Assembly: GCF_020497125.1 (NCBI RefSeq)
Contig: NC_059075.1
Span: 69,190,424 to 69,254,423, forward strand
Length of the DNA stretch: 64,000 nt
Reading direction: 5' to 3'
Origin: Mauremys mutica
Lineage: Eukaryota > Chordata > Testudines > Geoemydidae
Part shown: positions 35,278-48,100 of the stretch, in pieces
How the letters are laid out: every line of letters begins with the position of its first letter
How positions within the stretch are numbered: the first letter of the stretch is position 1
The notes under the pieces: generated by a model
Database searches by the model: none
What the model saw: the letters and a program-made list of their open reading frames with translations, nothing else
What the model was told of the DNA's origin: nothing
Translations under genes and position numbers: made by a program

Positions 35278-37510
35278 CTGCAGCTTTAATTTATACAGTA
35301 ATGATCTAAAAAAGTATTCCAATAAAATGAATGCAGATTAAATGACTAAGCCTCACCCCCCCCAAAAAAAACCCTCCCACCAAGATTTACGCAATAATTA
35401 ATAAGAGTATAAACATTTAATTAAATCCATGTGCCATGGGAATTAGAGAGACAGAGTTGGCACCCATTTCATATTTACTTAGATAGATTTAAATCTAATT
35501 AGGCTTCTCTTTCTGAGAATAACATTGCTATTATAATAAGATTGTGTTAGTGGATCAGATATGGAAAAGGCCTTTCTATTGTAACTGGGTTAGCTATGGT
35601 TTATATTGTTATATATTTTATAATGCTTTTAAAAAAATTAATTTGTATGTTAATTTCATTTTACGTAACTTGTCTCAGTTGGCTGTAGGGGTTTGTATTT
35701 AACTTTGTAAGGTTGAGATGCAGAGAGAGCCTATAAAACTGTACTCCCCAAAACAACAAGTATATTGTGAACATTTTTAGATAGCCAAATCTATCAGTCC
35801 ATAATTACTTTTGTAAAAAATGAGGAGAAAGAACATATGAACAGAAAGCTTTGCAGTTATTCAGAACGCCTTCAATGTGCAAATCCATCCTCTGTGTTTG
35901 GGAATTTACTTTTCACTCTCATATGGAAAATGCACTACTGTACTTAAACTAATGGCTATGACTCTAATTCATTCACTTAGTTTTGCCCTCTTGTTTAAAG
36001 ATGAAGTAGGTTTTATTTGTTGAGCTTCTGACTGCCAGTTTTTGATACACAAAACAAGGGCAAAATTTATGAAAAATTTAAACCAACATTTTCAAAAGTG
36101 GACACTTATTTTGGGTGCCTTGGGCCTGATTTTCAGCTGACTTAAGCAGCAGTTGTGCATTGCTCAACACTTCTGAAAATCAGGTTCAAGTTGTTTCAAT
36201 TTAGACACCCAAATTCAGTGGCTACTTTTGAAAGTTTTGGCCATAGCATGGATTTTGCATGGATTTCTTCTTCATACTTTTGCATCACATTGCCATGGTC
36301 ACCATTTCCATTCAAGCCAATAAGAGTTTTCCCATTTACTTAAATGGGATCAGGAGCTGACCTAGAATCAAGGACAAAAATCATGGTCAGAAGTCTATCT
36401 TCTGAAAACTAGGTTAGTGGGAGGGAGGAGGAGCAGAAGGCAGCCATCTTCTATATATTTGGATCTCCACAGACATTTTTGGTGTCTGTAACCCCACCCA
36501 TCCCCATTTAAGAACTAAGAAAAAAAAAAGAGAGGTCTAGATATTTCAGGATGAGAGAGCTGGAATAAAAAATCCTGCAGTTCTACTACCTAGACCAGTG
36601 ATCTTGACCTTGTTAACTTTGTGGAATTTGACATGTTGGGACTGATGTGCTGAGATGAGAGCCTCCACTGCCATGGAAAAACTCAATGCTCTAGGAAGCA
36701 GTGTTCCTGATTCAGTAGGGGGCACTTTTACTTACGACTCAATTCTAACCAATGGCGTACCAGGAGATGAGGGGGCACAGTGATGCTGGAGATACCTCCT
36801 TTCACTAAAATAATGCAGCTGCATTACAATACAATCTGTATTACCTTAAGCACATGTGTGTATCTGCATTTGAATAAAAAATATTATTTGAGAAATAGTA
36901 TACTGTAAAGCACATGAGCAAAGCAGAACAGATAAGGATGCATGCTCAGCCTCATACTTGGAGCACATAATGCAACCGTAAAGTTCCAATTTTTTTTTTT
37001 TGCATTCAATATGTAATGAAGCTGACATGTTTGCAGTATCAATGCTTAAAAGGTTAAATGCTTGTGAAGGCATTTTTTGATAATGGTGATGGGGTCATCA
37101 AGATACCTAGACAGAAATAAATAAAATCCACTAGTGTAGGCCAGGCTCAGGCATCTTTTAAACAAAGTGTCATGAACGCCTATTAGGAACTCAGTCAACC
37201 ACTAGCACTTACACTGTTGTACCACTCACACTGATGGACATTAACGTTCCTAATGTAGACAAGGCCGGAGATTGCACGTTCGTAGGATTAACCACTTGTA
37301 CTGTTCACCAAATAAGAGTATGTGCAGTAATCAAACAAAAAAGGGGAGTTAATTCTTGACTGGAAAGTGGGAGTTTCTGTATTTCCTCCATGTATTTTTC
37401 TGTATTTTGGTTAGTTTACTACAGTACTTTGAACTTTTCTTCAAAGTGCTTTGTAAAACTAATTAACTAATCAGTCCATACAACAATCCTGTGATAAAGT
37501 AATAAGTGCC
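35278..37510. other. AT-rich intron, few repeats
   Basis: An ancient repeat trace (GGCCTGATTTTCAGCTGACT, then AGTGGCTACTTTTGAAAGTT) lies at 36110-36240. A weak MITE-like end, AATGTAGACAAGGCC, lies at 37253-37267. Otherwise unassigned and notably poor in young repeats. Confidence 0.4.
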
Positions 37511-37524
37511 ATTTTACAAATAGG

Positions 37525-37650
37525 ACATGTTGGCACAGAGAGGTTATGTGACTTGCCCAAGCTTTCTCTGTGAGTTAGTGACAAAGCTGGAAACAGAAAC
37601 CAGGAATTCCTGGCTCCCAGTCCTGTTTTCAGAAACTCAACCCACTCTCT
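37525..37650 (-). repeat. MIR-type SINE (antisense)
   Basis: Reads GGCACAGAGAGGTTATGTGA, CTTGCCCAAG, then AGGAATTCCTGGCTCCCAGT and CAACCCACTCTCTTATGA, the reverse of a MIR. Confidence 0.75.
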
Positions 37651-38999
37651 TATGAAAATACAGTTGAGATCGCTGTATCAGTGTATTAGACACCCACAGT
37701 TCTTCATATGCCTTTTCAAACTTGTACACCAGTCAGCGGGGATCTGAACTTTTGTGAACCTAGACTAGTAGGAAAAACATGAGTTTAGATTCACCGCTGA
37801 GTTTTCCCTATGAAAGCCCTGAATTAGAATCTGCAAGTTATCTGCAGTATACTGCTTACCACACATTCTCCACCTACCAAAGGGAACAATTGCTCTACTG
37901 TACATTCCAAGCCAAGTCTGTATAGTGACAACTTCTAGATGCAAATGATGAAAGCAAACAATCCACAGTGCTATGCATGAGATATCCTTTTTCCTAAATG
38001 CTACTAGGTACAGTAGTAGCCCAAGTGAGAACTTCAGGCAAAGCGTTGGGAATCACAATAATAGAGTTTCAGAGCATAACATTTCTTTTTAACTACCTCA
38101 TTGCCACCCCGCGTCTCACAAACGTTGGGGAGATGCCTGTATCACAGGAGAATTATAATGTCATCAAATATTTCCTTGGAAGTTTGCTGCCAGGAACAAA
38201 ATCTGACTTTTCCTGTGTTTCGAGTAATAGTTAAGTGTAAAAAAATATTTTTGACTACAACTGTTTTCATACACTGGACATAGCCCAGTTAAAATCAACA
38301 TTTAAAAACAAACACCTATTTTCCTGTATTACTAAGAGCCTTCGATTATTAAATTCTTATTACTTTTTTGCTGTTTATATTCACTTTTTAAATTTTTCTC
38401 TGCTCAACAATGAAAATAAAAATAGACTGGTCAGTTTCATATTTGTTTCACATTTATGCTCTCAGGCACCAGCATAATGCTGCAATGTTTGGATTGCAAA
38501 CACTGCACAAAGGAAAGGTTATTTATTTATAAATAATGACTTTTGAATTATTTTAAAAGAACTTAACTGGAACATTTCCATTGGTCTTAGGTTTTATAAA
38601 AACTTTTAAGTTACCAAATTTAAATTTGGGGTTAAATTTGACTTGATAGTGTGTCTTTAAAATAAAATTAATTTAGCAGAATGAGAGCTGGGGTGTTCCC
38701 TAAACAAAAATGACCAGTTTTCACAAAACTCAACCCACACATGCTTTATCAAGGATTAAAGTACAAACATGACATCATCAGAACAAACTCTCATTGGCTG
38801 ATTGGTAATCAAAGGCAGGACATTGTTGCCTAGAAACTTGTCTGAGTAACCTTTTCCCAAGTGCCACATACACTTTTAGATATCATTGTCACATACTCAT
38901 TTGTCATTCTTATATTTCCTTACCCAATCAAAAAAAATGGCTGCCTCAACTAACCCATTTAATCTCTTTACTGATAATAAAGTAGAGTTAAGTGGTTAC
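37651..38999. other. AT-rich intron without recognised features
   Basis: No transposon, gene or RNA gene recognised. Confidence 0.4.
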
Positions 39000-39190
39000 A
39001 GCACAGATCTGGGCTTTAGGAGATTCCTGGATCCCTGCCTCTTCCACTGGTTGTGTGTTCTCAGGAAAATCATGTATCTGCTTTGTTTACCTATCTGTAA
39101 AATGGGACTGATAATACCTACCTCACCTCACAGAAGTATGGTGAAGCTTCGTTGAGACTGATAATGAACACTGTGATTCTCTGATGAATG
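39000..39190 (+). repeat. MIR-type SINE
   Basis: Shows GCACAGATCTGGGCTTTAGG, a diverged middle, ATCTGTAAAATGGGACTGAT and AATACCTACCTCACC, the classical MIR 3' region. Confidence 0.75.
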
Positions 39191-41213
39191 GTATTGTGTA
39201 AGTGCAGGTATTGGTACTTACTACAGTTCTGTACTCTCCACTTTTCTCATCCCTGGTCCGTCAAGTAGCAAATTCTGACTGTTGTCATTCCACTTGTCAG
39301 AACTTGTTTTTCACATAATTTTCTTCACTCATATCTCAAGTAGCAAAATATGAAAAGTATGTCTCTCCAGTCAGAATGTGATACCCTCCCTCGTTCCAAT
39401 CCCTGGGATATAGCCAAAATGGAATAACACACACAGACTTCAACTTGGAGTAACAGCAATCACAAAAATGAATGGAGCTCCACCTCTGAGGAACCAGGTA
39501 TAATTCAGTAGCTGTGCAACATTTTTAGAAATGGATGTCTTCTACTTATTGACTTCATCTTTGGAAACTGATCAAATTCTAACAAACCTACAAAAGAATC
39601 ATGCCTTCTATTACCTTTATGGTGATCACTAATTCCTTACAATGTCAAAGTCAAAACTCAGACCTTGTTTCCAAAACATGTAATTAGTTCACAAGAGGAC
39701 TGAGTACGTAGATAAATGAAAGGTCAATCTCCAAACTGTATATTATCTTAATATTATAACAAACTGGCTGCTTTATACATCTACTTCTGCCCTCTACTGG
39801 TTGACATCTGAACTGCTCAACTACATAGGGTAGTCCCCATGCTGTTCACAAATAACAGACGTTCTCCTTTATCCCAAGCAGCAAGGCTTGTGCTTTTGGA
39901 ATGCAGAGTGGGGGGAATCTCATTTCTCTCCCTATTGTCTTTGTGAAGTTTTGAATGGCCATGGAGAGTATCAGAGTGGCAACAGTGAAGTCCTATATCA
40001 CTATGGAATTGTGAATACCTTACTGTCTTGCTTATCTTGCTATCTCATATTAGCTGATCTCATCCTGGTGGATTTCAAAGTAGTTCACAAACTATTCACC
40101 AGATCATGCAGTGGGGCTGCCAGTTAAAGGCTTCACTGGGTAATGTGCCTTTGAGAGGACTGCAGGATCAGACCCTATATTTATTTTGATCTGCTTACAC
40201 TGCACCCATCAAGCCAGTCCGAGAAAATGTACGCAACATTATAACACCAAAATCACAAAACAAAGAAAGAGACTTCCCCCTCCTCAAGAATTTACCTGGA
40301 ATGTCTTTCCCACAATCACCTGCTCATGCACAAGCCTGAGAAGATACATGGTCCCAGGAGGGTGCCCTGAAAGTCAACTGGCTTGGGCTTTGTTAGTTAA
40401 GCAAGGAAAGTGAATTCCCAAAATAGCAAACCCTCCACTGAGAATGCCCAGCAACCAGATATTCAGACCTAGGGACTGTGAGCAAATATACAGTAATATG
40501 GGAGTCTCTGAGGTAGCCAGGAACCACACACCATAAAAGTTGGGAGCATGTCTAATTACGTGGGCCAGTTAATGATAGAAAAGTAAGGGAGGGGTCATTT
40601 GATTTGCAAACATCTACAGAATTTCAATGGTGTCACCCTCTGCAGCATAGCAGGGATACTCCCTCCCTTCCTCCTCAGCTCCCAGCATCATGTCTTCTGG
40701 TAGGTGGAAATGTTGATAACACAATGTCATTGGCAATGCGTTGAATTGGATATCATTCAAAAGTCCCTTCTCTCAGGAACACAGTGGTACCAACCATGAG
40801 AAACCTAGAACAATTATGTAGATATATATATTCAAAAGAATGTTTAATTAAATCTTACCACAGATATGTCAAACATGTAGCCCTCACAAAAAGTTAAATT
40901 GTGGTCCTTGACTAACAATATTGTACTATCAATTAATGCTCAGAACACAATATCCAATTAATTGTTTTAATGTGACAGATTACTATGAATGGAAGGAAGG
41001 CTTAAAGTTCATTTGCATTCATCAGCAAAAAAGAAGAGGACCAGCGGTATTGATTATCAGCTTTGTTTATTATGCCAAACAAGTTGTAATGACGCACAGG
41101 TTAAGACATCAGCATCCAGCCAAAAATTACAGGAATCCAACAGCATGCACAAAATTATCTAATTACAATCTCAAAGTAACTTATTACAAAATCCTTGTTT
41201 TTACTTTTGCTTT
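39191..41213. other. Intron sequence without recognised features
   Basis: Nothing supported. The open frame starting at 40921 only becomes protein-like after about 41220, where it joins the decayed coding sequence below. Confidence 0.4.
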
Positions 41214-41219
41214 GATCAT

Positions 41220-43691
41220 TTTTAGGCATCAATGGGGAGATGAAGAGTACCAACTAGTAGCAGAATCTTTGGAGAATACCACAGTGGAGGACCTGCTTAA
41301 ACACAGCACTCAGTGGCATCTTACATGCTATAAGAAGTGTGCTCATAAACTGGCTTTGGCAAGGCAGGTTGAGGAAGTTCATCAAGGATCAGGAGAAACA
41401 TGAAGATGCCGGGACAAATGCCAGCTGTTGGCGGGTATTTGCTGCTCTTTATTTGATCTGTCAGGACGGCTAATTGGAATTTGCACCTCACAGCTCTGGA
41501 AGATTTTGTGACTGTGTTCCCTCTAAGGTGCATGCCTGCGCAGCTACACAAGAGGTTTCAAGGGGCACACACCTGATTAGTGCAGGCGCACACACAGCAC
41601 ACAAGGTGTAGGCATAGGTGGGCCTGGAGGATATGTAGGGTGAGGTGGGGGTGGGCAGTGGGGTGAGATGGGAGGTGGTGATGAGGGAGCTTGGGGCATG
41701 CATAGCTGCGGCGGGGAGAGAGGCCTCTCCCTCAGTCCCGGGGCTGCGGCGGGGATAGAGGGCTTTAAGAAAATATACATTATATCTAGTTTTTTTGTTT
41801 CTACTGGTGGTGTACATCCACACATTATCTCAGTATTGGTGCTGCACATAACAAAATTCATTCCGCACATGGATAGAAAAAATGAGAGGGAACATTGCGG
41901 TTTGTGAAATAGTTTTTTGCTTTAGATTTAACCAACTATTCTGCAATGATTGCCCTATACCTTGCTGAAATAACAGGTGGAGAAAAGTCTGATCCTGACA
42001 CAAAGGAGGAATTTCAAAAAGGAAATTGAGTTGTTAGAAAAGGTCGCCAGTTCCCTTCTGTGTACTTGGTTCAGATGAAAATCTAGAACATGAAAACAGA
42101 GCAGTGAAAGTCATTATGGGGTTGGTAGGCATAACACAGCATCCAAATACTCTTTCCTGGTGTTTCCTGACAAGCCCAAAAGTCCATCCAATTTAGAACA
42201 AAACATTAAGTATAGCTGGGATGACATCCCCAGAAGTAAGCAAGCACCATCTAGACTCATTAGGCATTGTTAAATGCCAAGAAGGGGGAATTTTAAAGCT
42301 ACAGGATGAGTTTACTCATACTGGCAACCTATTTGAGTATGACAGACAGGAGCTCATTAATATCATGATGAAAGCAGTCTTCAGGGATAAGATAGCTAAA
42401 CATGTCAGTCAAATGGATACTTTAGGTCATCACTTGTATGAAACCTTCAAAATTCAAAGAATTATCCAAAGCTCCATCACTCTATGGGCTCTGATCAAAA
42501 ACAGACTAAAGCTGTGCTCAAATGCAAAGAAGAAAGTCAAAGTGAAGGTGAGGCAGGACTATTACATGGCTTACCACAGACAGGTCATTGTTTGCTCATT
42601 TCCTGGTTGTGTCCAGATCTCAGCATGATCTTGATCTACATGAGGCTTGAAGTATGAGTTTTCCGTGGTACCACAATCGATGTTCGAATGCGACAGAACA
42701 ATTTATATGTGCCGGGCAAAAAGCAAACTAATATGTATCCTGCATGGCTTCCTAAGCCAGCATCTACTAATAAAATGACCAGTATCTTATGTACCAGAGG
42801 CCTTTCAGCATAGAATCATAGATGGTCTGGTTGAGGTACAAGCTCTTGATAAACCAAAAACTGTTAACACTGGCTGAGATTTGGCTGAACACTTCATTAT
42901 GAGGCTACAGAGAAAATATTGGACCTATGGCGAAGTCCACCTGGCATTTGATACATATGCAGAAGAATGAATTTAAAATATTGACAGAAAGAAGAGACTC
43001 CATGATATTGCACCTGTCCAATACAAAAATCACTGACATCATGAACATCTTGAACGTCACAGAGAAGTTGTTACTGTCTCATACTCACACAAAGGATGAG
43101 TTAACAACATACCTTACAGGAAAATACTCCAGCATGCGAAGAATTGCTCAAAGAATTTTGTCATTGGATGGCATAATGAAGCTGCTGCCTTGCTCTGTTC
43201 AGTGGAGTTTCTTCATAGTTCTCAGGAGGAAGCTGACACTAAAATTATCTTGCATGTCATCAGTGCCACAGAAAAAGGTGCTAGATCTTTGCACAAGACA
43301 CAGATATTGTAGTTCTCTCTGTGAGACACTGGCCAAAATTTCTGCAAGATTCTGGTTTTGTGCCTGCTGCTGGGAAACAGAATCGCTGTCTCTCTCTCAG
43401 GAGGTGTGTTCCTATCATTCACACCATTAAAAGCCACCACATTGCCAGGTTTCTTTCAGGATGTAACACCACTGGAAGGCTGGCTGGGAAGAACAAATTA
43501 TCTTACTGGAAGGCATTTGATTCAGCTTCCAAAGACTCTCTCCTCTCTCTGAGGGTCCTCGGAAGAGCTGAGAGTCTCTCTGATGAGGTCATAACTGCAC
43601 TGGAGGCATTTATATACTGAGTTTACCATTTGAAGACCAACATTATGACACTTGCAGAACTAGGTTGTTGGATGTTTTCCAAGAAATAGAC
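41220..43691 (+). pseudogene. Decayed coding sequence of a transposon-like protein, left part
   Basis: Broken frames carry recognisable pieces of one large protein family that I know from repetitive copies in fish, coral and reptile genomes. Pieces in order: 'DLLKHSTQWHLTCYKKC' near 41300-41345; 'SKHHLDSLGI' and 'ELINIMMKAVF' then 'MDTLGHHLYETFK' at 42240-42455; 'LLSHTHTKDELTTYL' near 43072; 'SSQEEADTKIILH' at 43217-43255; and 'LAGKNKLSYWKAFD' near 43485. The EEADTKI block followed by a glycine-rich segment looks like a PIN/XPG-type nuclease fold. I suspect an Academ-like DNA transposon but cannot prove it. Stops and frameshifts are frequent. A hAT MITE interrupts it at 41512-41899, and the LTR retrotransposon at 43692 cuts it in two. 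Confidence 0.6.
41512..41899. mobile_element. hAT MITE inside the decayed coding sequence
   Basis: Left end CTGTGTTCCCTCTAAGG, right end AGAGGGAACATTGCG. Flanks TTTTGTGA (41504-41511) and GTTTGTGA (41900-41907) match at 7 of 8. The right 60 bases (GTGCTGCACATAACAAAATT) match the element at 63505. Interior is GC-rich. Confidence 0.8.
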
Positions 43692-44475
43692 TGTCATAAG
43701 TAGTTAGTTAAGGGTTAAGGTCTACCTGTAAAGGGTTAACACAGACCTGGTGAAACACCTGACCAAAGGACCAATCAGGGAAGAGAATTTGAAAATCCCA
43801 GAGAGCGGGAACTTGGCTCTCTGTGTTCTTTGTTCTGAGTTCTTAGCCGTCTGGACCTACACCAGCACAGACGCTTAACCAAGTCTGCTCATCTTTCTGA
43901 ACTAATTTCTTCTATTCAAGCTAGTGAGTATTAGAAGTACTGGGTAATTGCATATAAGAATCCTGTGTCTGCAATTCTGTGTGTTTGCATTGATTATTCG
44001 TAATTTTGCCTGTATTGTTTGTACTGAGGAAAAGGGAGAAATTTCTCCAGGGATTAATAAGATTAGACCCTATGAATGTCTATCTTGGATTCATAGAGAT
44101 TGTGTATTTTTTTTCTCTTCTTTCTTTTATTCTTTTAATAAACTCTTTTAAGTTCAGGACTTGGTTAAGTTCCTTACCTGTGGATTCAGGGGAAGGAAGC
44201 TAGGCGCCCCTCTGTGGAGACAAGGATTGTCTCCAAGCAGAGAGAGAGCAGGAGAGGGAGGGGGGAAGTGGGCTGCTTCCCTGTGTGTAGAGATTCAAGG
44301 GGTTTGAATCTGGGTTCCCCAGGGGAAGCTTGGGGGACAGGCAGTGCGTCAGACACGTTAACCTGACTGGTGGCAGCGAGAAGGAATCCTACCCTAAGGG
44401 TTAGGGTGGGGGAGAATACCTGCGGGTCCCCATCTTTGAACCCACAAGCTCAAAGTGGGGGTGAGATCCAGGACA
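43692..44475 (+). repeat. 5' LTR of the Gmr1-like element
   Basis: 784 bp, TG...CA ends. A CCAAT box is at 43771-43775, a TATA-like CATATAAG at 43951-43958 and AATAAA at 44137-44142, giving a plausible U3/R arrangement. Near the right end, 44368-44378 repeats the primer-site sequence TGGTGGCAGCG inside the LTR. Confidence 0.95.
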
Positions 44476-44487
44476 TGGTGGCAGCGG
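44476..44487 (+). other. Primer binding site, tRNA-Leu type
   Basis: TGGTGGCAGCGG directly follows the 5' LTR. Its complement, CCGCTGCCACCA, is the 3' end of vertebrate tRNA-Leu (AAG/TAG group) including the added CCA. The next bases, GTTTCGAACCC, extend into a T-arm-like complement with a gap. Confidence 0.85.
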
Positions 44488-45116
44488 AGTTTCGAACCCA
44501 TTGTTAGAAGGAGTTTTTTCAGCTGGGCTACGCTGAAGGAAGCTATTCTCTTCTTCTAGAGCAGGAAAGCAACCTGAGAGAAGAGGTAGTTTACTAGTCT
44601 TCTGTTTCTAAGTGGTATTGTTAGAAGCAGTTCCAGCAGTTTGGCTGGAGGGAATTAAGTTTCCAGCAGGCTTTGTTGAAAGCAGTTTCTTTTGGGTGGC
44701 ATAGAAAAGCACCTTGGAGGAAAAGAAAGTGTGTGCATTCCTTAGGTGGGGGGAAGTGCCCTCACAGGTTGCAAGGAGGTGTGTCCCTCCTTTGTGTGAT
44801 CAGGATTCCTTGGGTGGGGGGGAGTGCTCCTCTGAGCTCATCCCGTCCAACAGGGAAAACAGGTTTGGCGAGGAGAGAAAGCTCCTGAAGCCAGTTTTTT
44901 TTCCTGTGACTTTTGAAATGCAGAAGCCAGGAAGCCGAGATTTTCACTAGTCTTTTCTCACAGAGAGACAGAGAGTTTTTTAGATTTTCCCTGTTGCTCA
45001 GTACAGAACAATAGAGAGTTGCAACACACAATTTGCTATACACAGAATTAATTACCCTTTCTCTACTCAAGTTATCATAAACAGGGAGGGGGTGTCCAGC
45101 ACCCCAAGGCACAGAT
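44488..45116 (+). other. Untranslated leader of the Gmr1-like element
   Basis: About 630 bases between the primer site and the gag-pol ATG, G-rich with GGGTGGGGGG-like runs. Expected to hold the packaging signal; none can be identified by eye. Small open frames here are not conserved-looking. Confidence 0.5.
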
Positions 45117-48100
45117 ATGACGGAAACAAGTGACCAACTAGAGCTTGCTCGATTGCAAATAAAAATCCTGGAAGCCAAAGAGAGAGAACACCAGATGGCC
45201 ATGGCAGCCATGGAGGCAGACCAGAAAGCCAGAGAGGCAGACCACATCAGACAAATGGAATTAAGAGAGAAAGATCTGGAAATCCAGAGGCAGGCTCTGG
45301 AAGTAGAACAGGCTAAGCAGCATAATCCACCACCCCATCCACCTAGTGATCACACTTTTCGGAAAAAATTTCCCGCCTACAAGGCAGGGGATGATGTTGA
45401 GGCCTTTTTAGAAAACTTTGAGAGGGCCTGTATTGGATACCATCTTCCTAAAGACCAATACATGATGGAGCTGAGGTCACAGCTCAGCGGACAATTATCC
45501 CTTGTGGCAGCTGAAATGCCTAAAGACCAGATGGACGACTTTCCACTGTTCCTAACCAAGGCCAGACTCAGAATGGGCATCACCCCTGATCACGCCCGTC
45601 AGCGTTTCAGAGCCCAGAAATGGAAACCAGAGATGTCATTTCCAGAGCACGCTGCTTACCTGGAAAGACACTATTTCTCCTGGATATCAGGATCCAAGGT
45701 TGAGGAGCTAGACGACCTACACCTCCTGATATTGATGGAGCAGTTCCTAGATGGTGTTCCTGAGAACATTAGACGCTACATCCAAGATGGTAAACCTAAA
45801 ACTCTCACTGAGGCAGGAGAGATTGGAGCCAGATGGATGGCATCGGTAGACAACACGAAAGCTACTGCCAAAGGGAGCGAATCACACAAGGTACCCACCG
45901 AGACTAAACCTTACCATCGAGGGCCAATCAAGCCCACACCTACAACCCAAGCACAGTCACACCCTACCTCTTCTTCTACCTCACCAGTTTCCAGTAAACC
46001 AACACAACCCCGTGACCCATCAAGTGGGCGATGTTTTGGATGCAATGAACTGGGGCATATCAAAGCCAAATGCCCAAAGAACCTGAACCGGGTCCAACTC
46101 CTTGCACCTGCACACCAAGGAAACCCGGAAGTAGATATCTCTCAAATACCCATATGCTTTAGGGAAACTTTGAGAGTGGACGGAAAGGAAGTTATCGCAT
46201 GGAGAGACACTGCAGCACATGTGTCAGCTATCCACCGAACCTTCGTGGACCCCAAATTCATCAACCCGAAAACCAAAGTGACAGTTCGCCCCTTCATGTC
46301 AAAACCTGTAACATTACCTACAGTGCGTTTACCTGTCCAGTACAAGGGCTGGTCAGGGACGTGGACTTTTGCTGTCTATGACAATTATTCTGTCCCCATG
46401 ATACTGGGCAACCACTTGGCCCATCACGTTGAGCCGCCAGAAACAGAGGGAGTGGTTACACGCAGCCAAGCCAGACGAGCTGCTGCACCCATACCTGTTC
46501 CTGAGCCATCCACCAAGACCCCGTCTGTGTTACCAGAGACCCAGACAGAGGTGGTGGAACCGGATCCCATGCCAACACCTACAGCAGCCATACTACATCC
46601 AGTCCCAGAACCAGAACTGGAAGAGCAACCAGCGCCAGCACCGGCGCCAGCGATTACAACTCCACCGCCAGAGGGCGACAACGGGCCTGAACTGGAAAAA
46701 CCAGCACACAAGCCTACCCTAGAGGCTCAGCCGGAGCCTGAAATAACACCTCGTGGACCAGCGGAGAGCGGTTCACAGTCAACAGAAACAATCACATCAC
46801 CTACATCACTTCCAGAGGAACTGGTGTCTCCCGCCTCAAGGGAACAGTTCCAGACAGAGCAGGAAGCTGATGACAGCCTCAAGAAAGCATGGGCGGCGGC
46901 ACGCAGCAACCCACCGCCTCTCAGCTCCACTAACCGATCCCGGTTCGTTGTGGACCAAGGACTTTTATACAAGGAAAGTCTTTCTGGTGGACACCAGGAG
47001 GGCTGGCATCCTCAAAAACGGTTGCTAGTTCCGACGAAGTACCGGGAAAAGCTCTTAAGCTTAGCCCATGATCATCCCAGTGGCCATGCTGGGGTGAACC
47101 GAAGCAAAGACAGGTTGGGAAGGTCCTTCGACTGGGAGGGGATGGGCAAGGACGTTGCCAAGTATGTCCGGTCTTGTGAGGTATGCCAAAAGGTAGGAAA
47201 ACCTCAAGACCAGGTCAAGGCCCCTCTCCAGCCACTTCCCATAATTGAGGTCCCATTTCAGCGAGTAGCTGTGGATATTATGGGTCCTTTCCCAAAAAAG
47301 ACCCCCAGAGGAAAGCAGTACATACTGACTTTTGTGGACTTTGCTACCAGATGGCCGGAAGCAGTAGCTCTAGGCAACACCAGGGCTCAAACTGTGTGCC
47401 AGGCCTTAGCTGACATTTTTACCAGGGTGGGTTGGCCCTCTGAAATTCTTACAGATTCGGGAACAAATTTCCTATCAGGGACCATGAAAGACCTGTGGGA
47501 AACTCATGGGGTGCATCATTTGGTTGCCACCCCGTACCACCACCAAACTAATGGCCTAGTGGAAAGGTTTAATGGAACATTGGGGGCCATGATCCGCAAA
47601 TTCGTCAATGAACACTCCAATAATTGGGATCTAGTGTTACAACAGTTGCTGTTTGCCTACAGGGCTGTTCCACATCCCAGTTTAGGATTCTCACCATTCG
47701 AGCTGGTATATGGCCATGAGGTTAAGGGGCCATTACAGCTGGTAAAGCAGCAATGGGAGGGGTTTACACCTCCTCCAGGGACTAACATTCTGGACTTTGT
47801 AAGCAACCTTCAAAACACCCTCCGAGACTCTTGGGCCCTTGCTCGAGAGAACTTAAGAGATGCTCAAGCGGAGCAAAAGGTCTGGTATGATCGACATGCC
47901 AAGGAGCGGTCCTTCAAGGTAGGAGACCAGGTCATGGTCTTGAAGGCGCAACAGGCCCATAAGATGGAAGCGTCCTGGGAAGGACCATACATGGTCCAGG
48001 AGCGCCTGGGAGCTGTTAACTACCTCATAACATTCCCTGATTCCTCTTTAAAGCCTAAAGTGTTTCATGTTAACTCTCTAAAGCCCTTTTATCCCAGAGA

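Noticed and set aside
43948..44203. Small open frames repeated at 43948 and 49997
   Set aside because: They are identical because they lie in the two LTRs; no protein features.
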